Shown in pieces: positions 34,021-43,035 of a stretch of 64,000 bases of DNA; the first letter of the stretch is position 1; each line of letters starts with the position of its first letter. Source of the DNA: a beta proteobacterium AAP65 (GTDB taxonomy: Bacteria; Pseudomonadota; Gammaproteobacteria; Burkholderiales; Burkholderiaceae_C); NCBI GenBank assembly GCA_001295865.1, contig LJHW01000004.1:248001-312000 (forward strand). Direction: 5' to 3'. The notes beneath the pieces were generated by a model, which was not told the DNA's origin, ran no database searches, and was given only the letters and a program-made list of their open reading frames with translations. A program made the position numbers and the translations under genes.

Positions 34021-34676
34021 TGGCGCCTTGCCCTTCGGCCCGGCCCCCGCAACCGCGCCTTGCGCCGGCCTTCGGCCCGTCCATGCGCCGCCGCCCAGCT
34101 TCGCTGCAGCGTGCCCGCGGCATGGTGCTGCTGGTGGTGCTGGTGGTGCTGGCCCTGCTGCTGCTGGCCGGTGCCGGTGCGCTGCGTGCCGTGGATTCGG
34201 GCAACGTCATCGCCGGCAACTTCTCGTTCCAGCAGGCGGCCATGCAATCCGCAGACCGCGCGCTCACCGACGCGCTGAACACGGCAGCTGGCGCCGTGCT
34301 GGCCGGCGGCGGCAACAACGATGTGGCCAACCGCTACTTCAGCACCCGGCAAAGCACGCTGGATGCGCGCGGCTTCCCCACCAGCATCAACTGGGAGAAC
34401 GTGGCCTGCGTCGACCCCGCGGGCACGGTGATCAGCAGTTGCGGCACCGACGATGGCAGCTACCGCATCCAGTACGTCATCGAACGCCTGTGCAACAGCA
34501 ACCCCACGCTCACCGACATCACCGACATCCGTGCCAAGTGCGAACACGAGGCGAATGCGGGCGCGGTGTCGGCCTTCAACATCCAGCTGCGCTACCGCGT
34601 GATCATGCGCGTGCGCGGCCCCCGCGGCACCGAGCAATGGTTCGAAGCCATGATCTCCGGCCCGGCCTCGGGCTGA
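34020..34676 (+). CDS. pilX: minor pilin-like protein PilX
   Basis: A 218-residue membrane-anchored pilus assembly protein of the PilX_N type. After a basic leader comes RARG/MVLLVVLVVLALLLLAGAGAL. The conserved pilin Glu5 is absent, as in PilX proteins generally. The head has the family pattern GNFSFQQAAMQSADRALTDAL. ATG at 34020 overlaps the pilW stop by one base (TGATG). Confidence 0.9.
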   Translation: MAPCPSARPPQPRLAPAFGPSMRRRPASLQRARGMVLLVVLVVLALLLLAGAGALRAVDSGNVIAGNFSFQQAAMQSADRALTDALNTAAGAVLAGGGNNDVANRYFSTRQSTLDARGFPTSINWENVACVDPAGTVISSCGTDDGSYRIQYVIERLCNSNPTLTDITDIRAKCEHEANAGAVSAFNIQLRYRVIMRVRGPRGTEQWFEAMISGPASG

Positions 34677-34704
34677 TGCCCCCACCACGCCCCAGGAGCG
34701 CCCG

Positions 34705-37700
34705 ATGAAGCCCTTCCTCCCGACTTTGGCCGCGGTGTTGTGCGCCGCCCGGCGCCCACTGCTGGCGGGGTTGCTGCTGGCCGGCAGCGGCCCGCTGCTG
34801 GCGCAGTCGCTGAACGACATCCCGATGGCGGTGAAGAACAACGTCCCGCCGAACTTCATGTTCATGATCGACAGCTCGGGCTCGATGACCAACGTCGTGC
34901 CTGCCTCACCCTACAACGCGAGCACCGACTACTCGGCCTCGGGTTGCACGGGCGGCAACGTGGTCGGCAGCAGCAGCGAGGTGTGGCTGCGCGTGAACAG
35001 CGGTGTGCCCAACATCCGCATCAGCGGCACCGATTACCGCCACTGGTCGGCCGTCAGCACCGGCAGCCGGCGCTGCTTCGCCCGCGACACCGTCTACTTT
35101 GCCAAGCTGGTCGCAGACAACTCGGGCCTGCCCAGTTCCTACCTGCCGGCCCAATACACCGGCAACTACCTGAACTGGTACTTCGGCATCAATGGCGACG
35201 CGACGATGTACCCGCAAAGCGGCTGGAGCCAGCGCAAGCGCTACGTCATCTCTGGCGTCAGCTACCAGGTGCAGACACGCTGGGACATCGCGAAGGCTTC
35301 GGCCACCGATGTGATCAACGGCCTGCCCGTGACGTCGCCGCCCTCGGTGCGCGTGGGCCTGTCGGCCTACAGCACCACCTCCGGCAACGGCGGCCGCCTC
35401 GTGCGGGGCATGGGCGACCTGACCGCCACCCACCGCTCGAACCTCACCTCCAGCATCAGCAGCCTGACGAACTCTGGCAACACGCCGCTGGCCGAGACGC
35501 TGGCCGACATCGGCCGCTACATGGCCACGGGCTACACCGGCAACGTCAGCGCTGGAGAAAACGTCTCCAACGTCAGCATCGACAACTTCCTGCGCCACAA
35601 CGGCCGCACCGCCTGCCTGGGCGGCGCCACGTGCACGGGCAACGACGCCGTTCCTTCCAGCCCCAGCATCGGCACGACCTCGCGCCCCATCCAGTATTGG
35701 TGCCAGCGCTCTTATGCCTTCCTGATGACAGACGGCCGACCGCAGGGCGACCAGGAACTCAGCAACAACACCTACCTGCGCGACTACGACCGCGATTGCG
35801 TCGGTGGCCTGGGCAGCAACTGCGTGGGTGGTGCTACGGGGGCCGTGGCGAACTGGGACCGCAAGACCAGCCGCAGCTACGAGTCCAACGGCAGCGACTA
35901 CCTCGACGACGTGGCCAAGGCGCTCTTCGATGTCGACCTGCGCCCGAACCTGCCCTCGCCCGACGCCACCGCGCGCCCCAAGCGCAACAACCTGAGCACC
36001 TACGTGATCGGCTTTGCCGACCTGCAGGTGCAGAACGACCCGCTGCTCATTTCCACGGCGCAGCAGGGCGGCGGCCTGTTCCTGAACGCCGCCGACGGCG
36101 ATGCACTGACGCCAGCGTTCCGCCGCGTCGTCACCGATGCCTTCGCGAAAGACGCTTCGGCCGCCGCGGTGGCCGTGGCCAACGCCCAGATCACGCTGAA
36201 CAACGTCGGCTACGCGTCCAGCTACCGCTCGGGCTCCTGGTACGGCGACCTCGTGGCGTATTCGCTCGACACCAGCACCGGTCTGCAGACGGGCAACGAC
36301 ATCTGGTCGCTGCGCAGCAACCTGTCCGCCCAGTCACCCAGCAGCCGCAAGATCGCCACCTTCAATGGCACGGCGGGGGTGGCCTTCACCTCGGCCCTGA
36401 CCTACGCTGGCATGCCGTCCACGCTGAGCAGCGGCGTCATCAACTACCTGCGTGGTGACCGCACCGGTGAGGGCAGCACCTACCGCCAGCGGCAGGACGT
36501 GCTGGGCGACATCATCAACGCAGAGCCCGTGGTGGTGACCTACAGCGGCAACGTGCCCATCATCTTCCAGGGTGCCAACGACGGCATGCTGCACGTGGTG
36601 GACGGCCGCACCAGCGCCACGGCGACCACCCGCGGCCAGGAACTGTGGGCCTACGTGCCAAAGCTGCTGCACGAGAACCTGGCCGAGTTGAGCGACCCGG
36701 CCTACAGCCACCGCTACTACATCGATGGCACGCCGGCCGTGGCCGAAGTGACGGGTGTGGGCTTCTCGCGCCTGCTGGTCGGGGGCCTGGGCAAGGGCGG
36801 CCGCGGCTACTACGCGCTCGACATCTCCAGCTACGAAGCCGCCACCGAGGCCGATGTCGCGAGCAAGGTGAAGTGGGAATTCAGCCCCACCGGCATGGGC
36901 TACTCCTACGGCACACCGTTGATCGTGAAGGTGGGCTCCGACTGGCGGGTGGTGGTCGCCTCGGGCTACGACGCCTCGGTCACCGGCCGTGTCTGGGTTT
37001 TGAACCCGGCCGACGGCTCGGTGGTCAAGACCATCGACACCGGTGTGGGCAGTTCGGGCCTGGCCCACCTGGGCAAGCTGGCGAACGTGGCCGCCGATGT
37101 CGACACGTCCTACGTCTGGGGCGCCGACAACCTGGGCAACGTCTGGCGCTTCGACATCACCGGCAGCGGGTCGGCCTCGGCCGTGCGCATCGCCAGCCTG
37201 GTTGACGACGGCGGCTCGCTGGCGCAACCCGTGACCGCAGCGCCCGAAGTCAGCCAAGTGAGCGGGAGCACCACACGCTTCCTGATCCAGATCGGCACCG
37301 GGCGCTACCTGGCCGATGCCGACGTGCCGGGCACCGGCGCCAACACCGAAGCCACGCAGCGGCAGTCGGTCTACGGTCTGGTCGACGACGTGACGCTCAG
37401 CAGCTCTGCCGCCCTGATCAGCAACCTGCGTGGCACCAACGGCAGCAGCTGCCCCACGGGTGGTGGCAACGGCTCGCTGGTCTGCCAGGCCCTCAGCTAC
37501 AACAGTGGCACGGGCACCTACCAGGCCACCACGCACGCCGTCAACCTCACCACCGGCCGCGGCTGGTACCTGGACTTGCCGACCGACAGCACGCCCAGCA
37601 GCAACAACATGATCAACGGCCGCATCGTGAGCAAGCCGGCCGTCACCAGCGCGGGCACGCTGGCGCTGACGGTCAACATCCCCACCAACGTGCAGTGCGA

Positions 37701-37962
37701 CCCGGGCGGCCGTTCGTGGTTTCTGGCGCTGAACAGCGCCACGGGCGGCGCGGTGCTGCGCAACGTCGGCGGCAATACCTACTACGACGCCGGCTTCTTC
37801 CTGGGCTACGCACTGGCCAGCCGCCCCGTGATCGTCACCACCTCGGCCGGCAAGCGGGCGCTGATCCGCATGTCCGACAAGACCGTGCGGGCGCCCGAAG
37901 TGCCCGAGCCCGCATCGACGGCCGCGCAGTGGCGCCGCATCTACTGGCGCCCGGTGAACTGA
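34705..37962 (+). CDS. pilY1: type IV pilus tip adhesin/assembly protein PilY1
   Basis: A 1085-residue secreted protein with a signal peptide (about 1-33) and an N-terminal von Willebrand A-like domain whose MIDAS motif DSSGS is at 56-60. The C-terminal half is the PilY1 beta-propeller (FQGANDGMLHVVDG, LLVGGLGKGGRGYYALDIS, VWGADNLGNVWRFDI). The family sits at the pilus tip, promotes pilus extension and mediates adhesion and mechanosensing. ATG at 34705 follows AGGAGCG, 28 bases after pilX. Last gene of the minor pilin operon. Confidence 0.95.
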   Translation: MKPFLPTLAAVLCAARRPLLAGLLLAGSGPLLAQSLNDIPMAVKNNVPPNFMFMIDSSGSMTNVVPASPYNASTDYSASGCTGGNVVGSSSEVWLRVNSGVPNIRISGTDYRHWSAVSTGSRRCFARDTVYFAKLVADNSGLPSSYLPAQYTGNYLNWYFGINGDATMYPQSGWSQRKRYVISGVSYQVQTRWDIAKASATDVINGLPVTSPPSVRVGLSAYSTTSGNGGRLVRGMGDLTATHRSNLTSSISSLTNSGNTPLAETLADIGRYMATGYTGNVSAGENVSNVSIDNFLRHNGRTACLGGATCTGNDAVPSSPSIGTTSRPIQYWCQRSYAFLMTDGRPQGDQELSNNTYLRDYDRDCVGGLGSNCVGGATGAVANWDRKTSRSYESNGSDYLDDVAKALFDVDLRPNLPSPDATARPKRNNLSTYVIGFADLQVQNDPLLISTAQQGGGLFLNAADGDALTPAFRRVVTDAFAKDASAAAVAVANAQITLNNVGYASSYRSGSWYGDLVAYSLDTSTGLQTGNDIWSLRSNLSAQSPSSRKIATFNGTAGVAFTSALTYAGMPSTLSSGVINYLRGDRTGEGSTYRQRQDVLGDIINAEPVVVTYSGNVPIIFQGANDGMLHVVDGRTSATATTRGQELWAYVPKLLHENLAELSDPAYSHRYYIDGTPAVAEVTGVGFSRLLVGGLGKGGRGYYALDISSYEAATEADVASKVKWEFSPTGMGYSYGTPLIVKVGSDWRVVVASGYDASVTGRVWVLNPADGSVVKTIDTGVGSSGLAHLGKLANVAADVDTSYVWGADNLGNVWRFDITGSGSASAVRIASLVDDGGSLAQPVTAAPEVSQVSGSTTRFLIQIGTGRYLADADVPGTGANTEATQRQSVYGLVDDVTLSSSAALISNLRGTNGSSCPTGGGNGSLVCQALSYNSGTGTYQATTHAVNLTTGRGWYLDLPTDSTPSSNNMINGRIVSKPAVTSAGTLALTVNIPTNVQCDPGGRSWFLALNSATGGAVLRNVGGNTYYDAGFFLGYALASRPVIVTTSAGKRALIRMSDKTVRAPEVPEPASTAAQWRRIYWRPVN

Positions 37963-37970
37963 AGCGCCAC

Positions 37971-37997
37971 GGCGCAGGGCCGCAGAAGCCCTGCGCC
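37971..37997. repeat. inverted repeat after pilY1
   Basis: A perfect 10-base inverted repeat (GGCGCAGGGC / GCCCTGCGCC, 7-base loop) lies 8 bases after the pilY1 stop. There is no T tract, so it is a possible Rho-assisted or mRNA-stabilising hairpin at the end of the pilin operon. Confidence 0.45.
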
Positions 37998-38110
37998 GCT
38001 GACGGCCTTGCCAGACGGCCAGGCCGGGTGCCGACCCCGGATCGGGCACGGCCGGCGGCACTTCATGGCCCTGGCCCCGCAGCTCGTCACCCCGGCCCTC
38101 GGGGTAACCC

Positions 38111-38137
38111 TTGCTTACCGGGGCCGCATGCCACAAT
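38111..38137 (+). promoter_or_regulatory. possible promoter of the mla operon
   Basis: TTGCTT (38111-38116) and CACAAT (38132-38137) match sigma70 boxes partly but with a short 15-base spacer. The position fits a leader of about 45 bases to the TTG start of mlaF. Confidence 0.3.
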
Positions 38138-38191
38138 CTGCGCCATTCTTCTTGGCCACGACCGCCCTGGCACGCTCGGGCGCCGCTCCGC

Positions 38192-39001
38192 TTGACCACC
38201 ACGCCCTTCATCGAGATCGACCGCGTCACCTTCGGCTACGACAGCAGCCGAACGATCCTCAAGGACATTTCCTTGAAGTTTCCGCGAGGCCAGGTCACCG
38301 CCATCCTCGGCGGCTCGGGCTGCGGCAAGACCACGCTGATGCGCCTGATCGGGGGCGTGCACCGCCCCGACAGCGGCCGTGTCATCTTCGACGGTGAGGT
38401 GATCGACACACGCGACCGCGCCCAGCTCTACCGCCTGCGCCGCCGCCTGGGCATGCTCTTCCAGTTCGGTGCGCTCTTCACCGACCTCAGCGTCTTCGAC
38501 AACGTCGCCTTCCCGCTGCGCGAACACACGCAGCTGCCCGAGGCCATGATCCGCGACATCGTGCTGATGAAGCTCAACGCGGTGGGCCTGCGCGGCGCTG
38601 CCGCCCTGCGCATCAGCGAGGTCTCGGGCGGCATGGCGCGCCGCATCGCGCTGGCCCGCGCCATCGCACTCGACCCCGAACTCATCATGTACGACGAGCC
38701 CTTCGCGGGCCTCGACCTCATCAGCATGGGCGTGGCCGCCAAGCTCATCCGCACGCTCAACGACGTGACCGGCGCCACCAGCCTCGTCATCAGCCACGAC
38801 GTGCCCGAGTGCATGGCCATCGCCGACCACGTGGTGCTGATGGCCACCGGCGGCCGCATCGTCGCGCAGGGCACGCCGAAAGAGCTGATGGACAGCCTGG
38901 ACCCCGAGACCCGCCAGTTCGTGCGCGGTGAACCCGACGGCCCCGTCAAGTTCCACTACCCCGCGCCCGACATCGCGGCCGACTTCGGGGTGGCGCCATG
39001 A
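38192..39001 (+). CDS. mlaF: phospholipid ABC transporter ATP-binding protein MlaF
   Basis: The ATPase of the Mla system that moves phospholipids between inner and outer membrane. The 269 residues have Walker A GGSGCGKTT (40-48), the signature SGGMARRIALARA, Walker B LIMYDEPFAGLD and switch His ISHD. No suitable ATG exists; TTG 38192 gives the normal N-terminus MTTTPFIEIDRVTFGY. The further open frame to 38111 would put the start codon in the candidate promoter. The stop overlaps mlaE (ATGA). Confidence 0.94.
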   Translation: MTTTPFIEIDRVTFGYDSSRTILKDISLKFPRGQVTAILGGSGCGKTTLMRLIGGVHRPDSGRVIFDGEVIDTRDRAQLYRLRRRLGMLFQFGALFTDLSVFDNVAFPLREHTQLPEAMIRDIVLMKLNAVGLRGAAALRISEVSGGMARRIALARAIALDPELIMYDEPFAGLDLISMGVAAKLIRTLNDVTGATSLVISHDVPECMAIADHVVLMATGGRIVAQGTPKELMDSLDPETRQFVRGEPDGPVKFHYPAPDIAADFGVAP

Positions 39002-39780
39002 CGGCCTTCCTGCAGCGCCTGGGCGCGCGCACGCTCGACCAGTTCCGCGGCTGGGGCCACGCAGCGTTCTTCTTCATGGACGTGCTGCGCGCGCTGCCGG
39101 CCTCGCTGCGGCGCTTCGGCCTGGTGGTGGCGCAGGTCTACGCCATCGGCAACCGCAGCCTCATCATCATCATGGCCTCGGGCCTGGCGGTGGGGTTCGT
39201 GCTGGCGCTGCAGATGTATTACGCGCTGGTCACCTACGGCGCGGCCGAGAGCCTGGGCCTCATCGTCAACCTGGCGCTGGTGCGTGAACTCGGGCCCGTG
39301 GTGACGGCGCTGCTGTTCGCGGGCCGCGCCGGCACCTCGCTGACGGCCGAGATCGGCCTGATGAAGGCCGGCGAACAAATCGCGGCGATGGAGCTGATGG
39401 CCATCGACCCCAAGGTGCGCGTGCTGGCGCCGCGTTTCATCGGTGGCATCGTCTCCATGCCCATCCTGGCCGTGTTGTTCTCGGCGGTGGGCATCCTCGG
39501 GGCCTACGTCGTGGCGGTGCTGCTGATCGGCGTGGACGCGGGCAACTTCTGGTCGATCATGCAGACGCGCGTGGACGTGTTCCGCGATGTCGGCAACGGC
39601 TTGGTGAAGGCCGCCGTCTTCGGCGTGATCTGCACGCTGGTGGCGCTGTACCAGGGGTTCGAGACCGAAGCCACGCCCGAAGGCGTGGCCTATGCCACCA
39701 CCCGCACGGTGGTGATCGCGTCGCTGTGGGTGCTGGGCATGGACTTCGTGCTGACCGCACTGATGTTCTCCACCCCCTGA
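38998..39780 (+). CDS. mlaE: phospholipid ABC transporter permease MlaE
   Basis: A 260-residue MlaE/YrbE permease with about five to six membrane segments. Family signatures: VYAIGNRSLIIIMASGLAVGFVLALQ, LVRELGPVVTALLFAGRAGTSLTAEIGLMKAGEQI and ALYQGFETEATPEGVAYATTRTVVIAS. It forms the inner-membrane complex with MlaF, MlaD and MlaB. ATG overlaps the mlaF stop by four bases. Confidence 0.96.
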   Translation: MTAFLQRLGARTLDQFRGWGHAAFFFMDVLRALPASLRRFGLVVAQVYAIGNRSLIIIMASGLAVGFVLALQMYYALVTYGAAESLGLIVNLALVRELGPVVTALLFAGRAGTSLTAEIGLMKAGEQIAAMELMAIDPKVRVLAPRFIGGIVSMPILAVLFSAVGILGAYVVAVLLIGVDAGNFWSIMQTRVDVFRDVGNGLVKAAVFGVICTLVALYQGFETEATPEGVAYATTRTVVIASLWVLGMDFVLTALMFSTP

Positions 39781-39810
39781 CGGCGCAACAGGATTCAGGA
39801 GCTTTATCGA

Positions 39811-40320
39811 ATGGGCAAAAGAAGCATCGAAACCCTCGTCGGGTTCTTCGTGCTGCTGGGCATGGCGGGGCTGGTGTTCCTGGCCCTGAAGGCCGCCAAC
39901 CTGGGCAGCGTGGGCGGCGGCGACACCTACACGCTGAAGGCCAATTTCGACAACATCGGCGGCCTGAAGGTGCGCGCGCCGGTGCGCACCGCAGGCGTGA
40001 CGGTGGGGCGTGTCACCGGCATCGTGCTCGACAGCAAGACCTACCAGGGTGTGGTGACGATGGAGATCGACCGCGTCTACCAGTTCCCGAAGGACTCGGC
40101 CGCGAAGATCCTCACCGCCGGCCTGCTGGGCGACCAGTACATCGGTCTGGACCCCGGCGGCGACGACGCCAACCTGGCGGCCGGCGAGCTGGTGCCACAA
40201 ACGCAATCGGCCGTGGTGCTGGAAAACCTGATCGGCCAGTTCCTCAGCAGCAAGGCCGAGACACCGGCTTCCCCCTCGGCACCCGCGGCCCCGGCCGCGA
40301 GCCCGGAGCCGCTGAAGTGA
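39811..40320 (+). CDS. mlaD: phospholipid transport substrate-binding protein MlaD (MCE domain)
   Basis: A 169-residue MCE protein with an N-terminal membrane anchor (about 10-28) and one MCE domain (YTLKANFDNIGGLKVRAPVRTAGVTVGRV...LLGDQYIGLDPGGDD) that forms the hexameric ring of the Mla complex. The Ala/Pro-rich C-terminal tail is short. ATG 39811 has the AGGAG site at 39797. The stop overlaps the GTG start of mlaA. Confidence 0.95.
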   Translation: MGKRSIETLVGFFVLLGMAGLVFLALKAANLGSVGGGDTYTLKANFDNIGGLKVRAPVRTAGVTVGRVTGIVLDSKTYQGVVTMEIDRVYQFPKDSAAKILTAGLLGDQYIGLDPGGDDANLAAGELVPQTQSAVVLENLIGQFLSSKAETPASPSAPAAPAASPEPLK

Positions 40321-41123
40321 AAGCGCTGCGCCTGGGTCTGCGCGCGGCCGCGGCCACGGCGGCCCTGGTGGTGCTGGCGGGCTGTGCCACGGTGCCGCCC
40401 AGCGCCGCCGGCCCCACGGCCGACCCGATGGAAAACTGGAACCGCCGCGTCTTCGCCTTCAACGACAAGGTCGACCGCGCGGTGCTCAAGCCGGTGGCCG
40501 AAACCTACCGCGATGTGGTGCCGGTCTTCGTGCGCACCAGCATCAACAACGTGCTGGGCAACTTCTACGACGTCTGGTCGACGGCCAACCACTTCCTGCA
40601 GGGCAAGTTCCGCACGGGTGCCGAGATGGGCATGCGCGTGCTGACCAACACCGTGTTCGGCGGCCTGGGTGTGATGGACCCGGCCACCGAGATGGGCCTG
40701 GTGCGTCGCTCGGAAGATTTCGGCCAGACCCTGGGCATGTGGGGCGTGCCCACCGGGCCCTACATCGTGCTGCCCTTCCTCGGCCCCTCGACGCTGCGTG
40801 ACAGCGTCGGTTACTTCGCCGATCGCCAGACCTCGCCGTCGATACTGCCCTCGGCCACGGCCGACCAGTACGCCATCACGGCGCTGGAACTGCTGAACAC
40901 CCGCACCAACCTGCTGCAGGCCGGCAACTTCGTCGACAGCGTGGCGCTGGACAAGTACAGCTTCCTGCGCGACGCCTACCTCTCGCGCCGCCGCGACGCG
41001 CTCTACGACGGCGCGCCGCCGATGGAGACCTTCGACGACGAGCCCGATTCGCCGGCGCCGCCGCCTGCCGCCGCTGCTGCTTCGGCAGCGGCCCCTGCCA
41101 AACCGGCTTCCGCCGCACGTTGA
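40317..41123 (+). CDS. mlaA: outer-membrane phospholipid-removing lipoprotein MlaA (VacJ)
   Basis: A 268-residue lipoprotein (lipobox VLAGC, Cys23) that removes misplaced phospholipid from the outer leaflet and passes it to MlaC. Family motifs: DPMENWNRRVFAFNDKVDRAVLKPVAETYRDVVP, VLTNTVFGGLGVMDPATEMGL, FGQTLGMWGVPTGPYIVLPFLGPSTLRDSVGYFAD and RRDALYDG. The start is GTG 40317 in a GTGA overlap with mlaD. The C-terminus is a Pro/Ala tail. In E. coli mlaA lies apart; here it is inside the operon. Confidence 0.95.
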   Translation: MKALRLGLRAAAATAALVVLAGCATVPPSAAGPTADPMENWNRRVFAFNDKVDRAVLKPVAETYRDVVPVFVRTSINNVLGNFYDVWSTANHFLQGKFRTGAEMGMRVLTNTVFGGLGVMDPATEMGLVRRSEDFGQTLGMWGVPTGPYIVLPFLGPSTLRDSVGYFADRQTSPSILPSATADQYAITALELLNTRTNLLQAGNFVDSVALDKYSFLRDAYLSRRRDALYDGAPPMETFDDEPDSPAPPPAAAAASAAAPAKPASAAR

Positions 41124-41194
41124 ACCTCGGCGCACGGGCGGTGTCGAAGCCCTGGGTGCGCCGACAGCGCGGCCCGCACTAGAGAAGGAAAACC

Positions 41195-41827
41195 ATGCTC
41201 CCGAACCTGCTGAACACCACCGCCCTCGCCGCCTTCGCGGGCGCCGTCACCGTGCTGGTGGCCCCGGCCCACGCCAGCCAGACGCCCGATGCGCTGGTGC
41301 GCCAGATTTCCACCGAAGTCATCGACGTCGCCAAGACCGACAAGGCCATCCAGGCCGGCGACATCGGCCGCATCACGGCGCTGGTCGACAGCAAGGTCAT
41401 GCCCAGCGTGAACTTCGAGGTGGCCACACGCTCGGCCGTGGGCCCGCAGTGGCGCAGCGCCACGCCCGAGCAGCGTGCACGCCTGCAGACCGAGTTCAAG
41501 ACCTTGCTGCTGCGCCTGTACGCCGGTGCGCTGACGCAGTTGAAGGACCAGACCGTCTCGATCACGCGCACCCTGCCCACGCCGGGCAGCACGCAGGTCA
41601 TCGTGCAGAGCGAGGTCAAGGGCTCGGGCGAGCCCATCAAGCTCGACTACCGCCTCGACAAGCCGGCCAACGACCCCAACGCCGCGTGGAAGATCATCGA
41701 TGTCAACGTCGGCGGCATCTGGCTGGTGCAGAACTACCGCTCGCAGTTCGCCACCGAGCTGGGCAAGGGTGGCATCGACGGCCTGATCAACACGCTGGCC
41801 GAGCGCAACAAGGCCGCGGCCAAGTAA
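41195..41827 (+). CDS. mlaC: periplasmic phospholipid shuttle MlaC
   Basis: A 210-residue periplasmic carrier that shuttles phospholipid between MlaA and MlaD. The signal peptide ends APAHAS. The MlaC domain includes the PQWRSATPEQRARLQTEFKTLLLRLYAGAL core and the strongly conserved WKIIDVNVGGIWLVQNYRSQF. A GAGAAGGAAAA ribosome site precedes ATG 41195. Confidence 0.95.
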   Translation: MLPNLLNTTALAAFAGAVTVLVAPAHASQTPDALVRQISTEVIDVAKTDKAIQAGDIGRITALVDSKVMPSVNFEVATRSAVGPQWRSATPEQRARLQTEFKTLLLRLYAGALTQLKDQTVSITRTLPTPGSTQVIVQSEVKGSGEPIKLDYRLDKPANDPNAAWKIIDVNVGGIWLVQNYRSQFATELGKGGIDGLINTLAERNKAAAK

Positions 41828-41838
41828 GGCGCAGCACG

Positions 41839-42117
41839 ATGCAACTGCCTGCCGACGCCACGCTGCAGAAGGTGGCCGAACTCGCCGCCGCGCTGCCTGC
41901 CGCCCTGGCCGGCGGCAGTGGCGAGTTCACGGTCGACGCCTCGGCCCTGACGGGCTACGACACCTCGACCATCGCGCTGTTGATGCAGGCCCGCCGAGCG
42001 GCACAGGCCGCCGGGCGCGGTTTTCGCGTCACCGGCGCGCCGCGGCAGCTGCAGCAGCTGGCCGCTCTTTATGGCGTGGAAGAACTGCTGGCCTTGTCGC
42101 CTTCGGCTTCGTCCTGA
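41839..42117 (+). CDS. mlaB: STAS-domain protein MlaB
   Basis: A 92-residue STAS-domain protein, in Mla systems a cytosolic subunit that stabilises MlaF. The sequence FTVDASALTGYDTSTIALLMQARRAAQAAG is the usual STAS core, with the Thr near the MlaF contact helix. ATG 41839 lies 11 bases after mlaC. The last 49 bases overlap the convergent hexR coding end. Confidence 0.88.
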   Translation: MQLPADATLQKVAELAAALPAALAGGSGEFTVDASALTGYDTSTIALLMQARRAAQAAGRGFRVTGAPRQLQQLAALYGVEELLALSPSASS

Positions 42118-43010
42118 GCCGCGGTGCCGCTGAGCGCGGCATAACGCTTCTGGCGCAGGTTTTTCTTGATCTCCTGCAGCATGGGCCGCAGGCCCGCCGA
42201 CCCCAGGCGCAGCGCCACGCCGGTGGTGAGGATGTCGACGATCAAGAGGTGCAGCAGCCGCGAGACCATCGGGCTGTAGCGGTCGGCGTCTTCGGGGTGG
42301 TCGGCAGCCAGCAGGATGTGGTTCGCGCCCACGCGGCACTCCAGCGCCAGCGGTGAACCGCTGGCCGTGATGGCGATGACGGTGGCGCCCTTGCGCCGCG
42401 CGATCTCGGCCACGTCCAGCAGGTCGCGGCTGCGGCCCGAGTTGCTGATGATCACGGCGCAGTCGCCCGGCTGCAGCATGGTGACGCTCATCACCTGCAT
42501 GTGGCCGTCGCTCACGGCCGCGGCCATCACGCCCAGCCGGAAGAACTTGTGCTGCGCGTCCTGCGCCACGATGCCGCTGTTGCCCACGCCGTAGAACTCG
42601 ATGCGCCGGCCCTGGCGGCAGGCCTCGGCCAGCGCCTCGATGGCACGCTCCACGCTCTGGCTGGCGGCGGCGTTGCGGTAGCGCAGCATCGCGGCCACGG
42701 CGTTGTCGATGACCTTCACGACGATGTCACCGGCCTTGTCGTCGTCGTCCACCGCGCGGTGCACAAACGGCACCCCTTCGTTGACGCTGCCGGCCAGCTT
42801 GAGCTTGAAGTCGGCCAGGCCGTCGTAGCCGATGCTGCGGCAGAAGCGCACCACGGTGGGCTTGCTGACGTGCGCACGTTCGGCCAGCTCCACCACGGGT
42901 AACGTGGCAAAACCGCGCGGGTCGGCCATCAGCAGTTTGGCCACCCGCTGCTCGGCCGGCGGCAGCGCCGGGATCGACGCGCGGATGCGGTCGAGCATGC
43001 CGGTGCTCAT
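42069..43010 (-). CDS. hexR: RpiR-family transcriptional repressor HexR
   Basis: A 313-residue regulator with an N-terminal RpiR helix-turn-helix (LPVVELAERAHVSKPTVVRFCRSIGYDGLADFKLKLA) and a C-terminal SIS sugar-phosphate domain (FYGVGNSGIVAQDAQHKFFRLG, IISNSGRSRDLLDVAEIARRKG). HexR represses zwf, edd/eda and related genes and is released by 2-keto-3-deoxy-6-phosphogluconate. It follows zwf by 25 bases on the same strand, and a HexR palindrome sits in the zwf promoter, so it should be autoregulated. A Ser-rich tail overlaps mlaB by 49 bases. Confidence 0.93.
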   Translation of the reverse strand: MSTGMLDRIRASIPALPPAEQRVAKLLMADPRGFATLPVVELAERAHVSKPTVVRFCRSIGYDGLADFKLKLAGSVNEGVPFVHRAVDDDDKAGDIVVKVIDNAVAAMLRYRNAAASQSVERAIEALAEACRQGRRIEFYGVGNSGIVAQDAQHKFFRLGVMAAAVSDGHMQVMSVTMLQPGDCAVIISNSGRSRDLLDVAEIARRKGATVIAITASGSPLALECRVGANHILLAADHPEDADRYSPMVSRLLHLLIVDILTTGVALRLGSAGLRPMLQEIKKNLRQKRYAALSGTAAQDEAEGDKASSSSTP

Positions 43011-43035
43011 GCCTTCACCTTCGCCAGGGCGGCGT

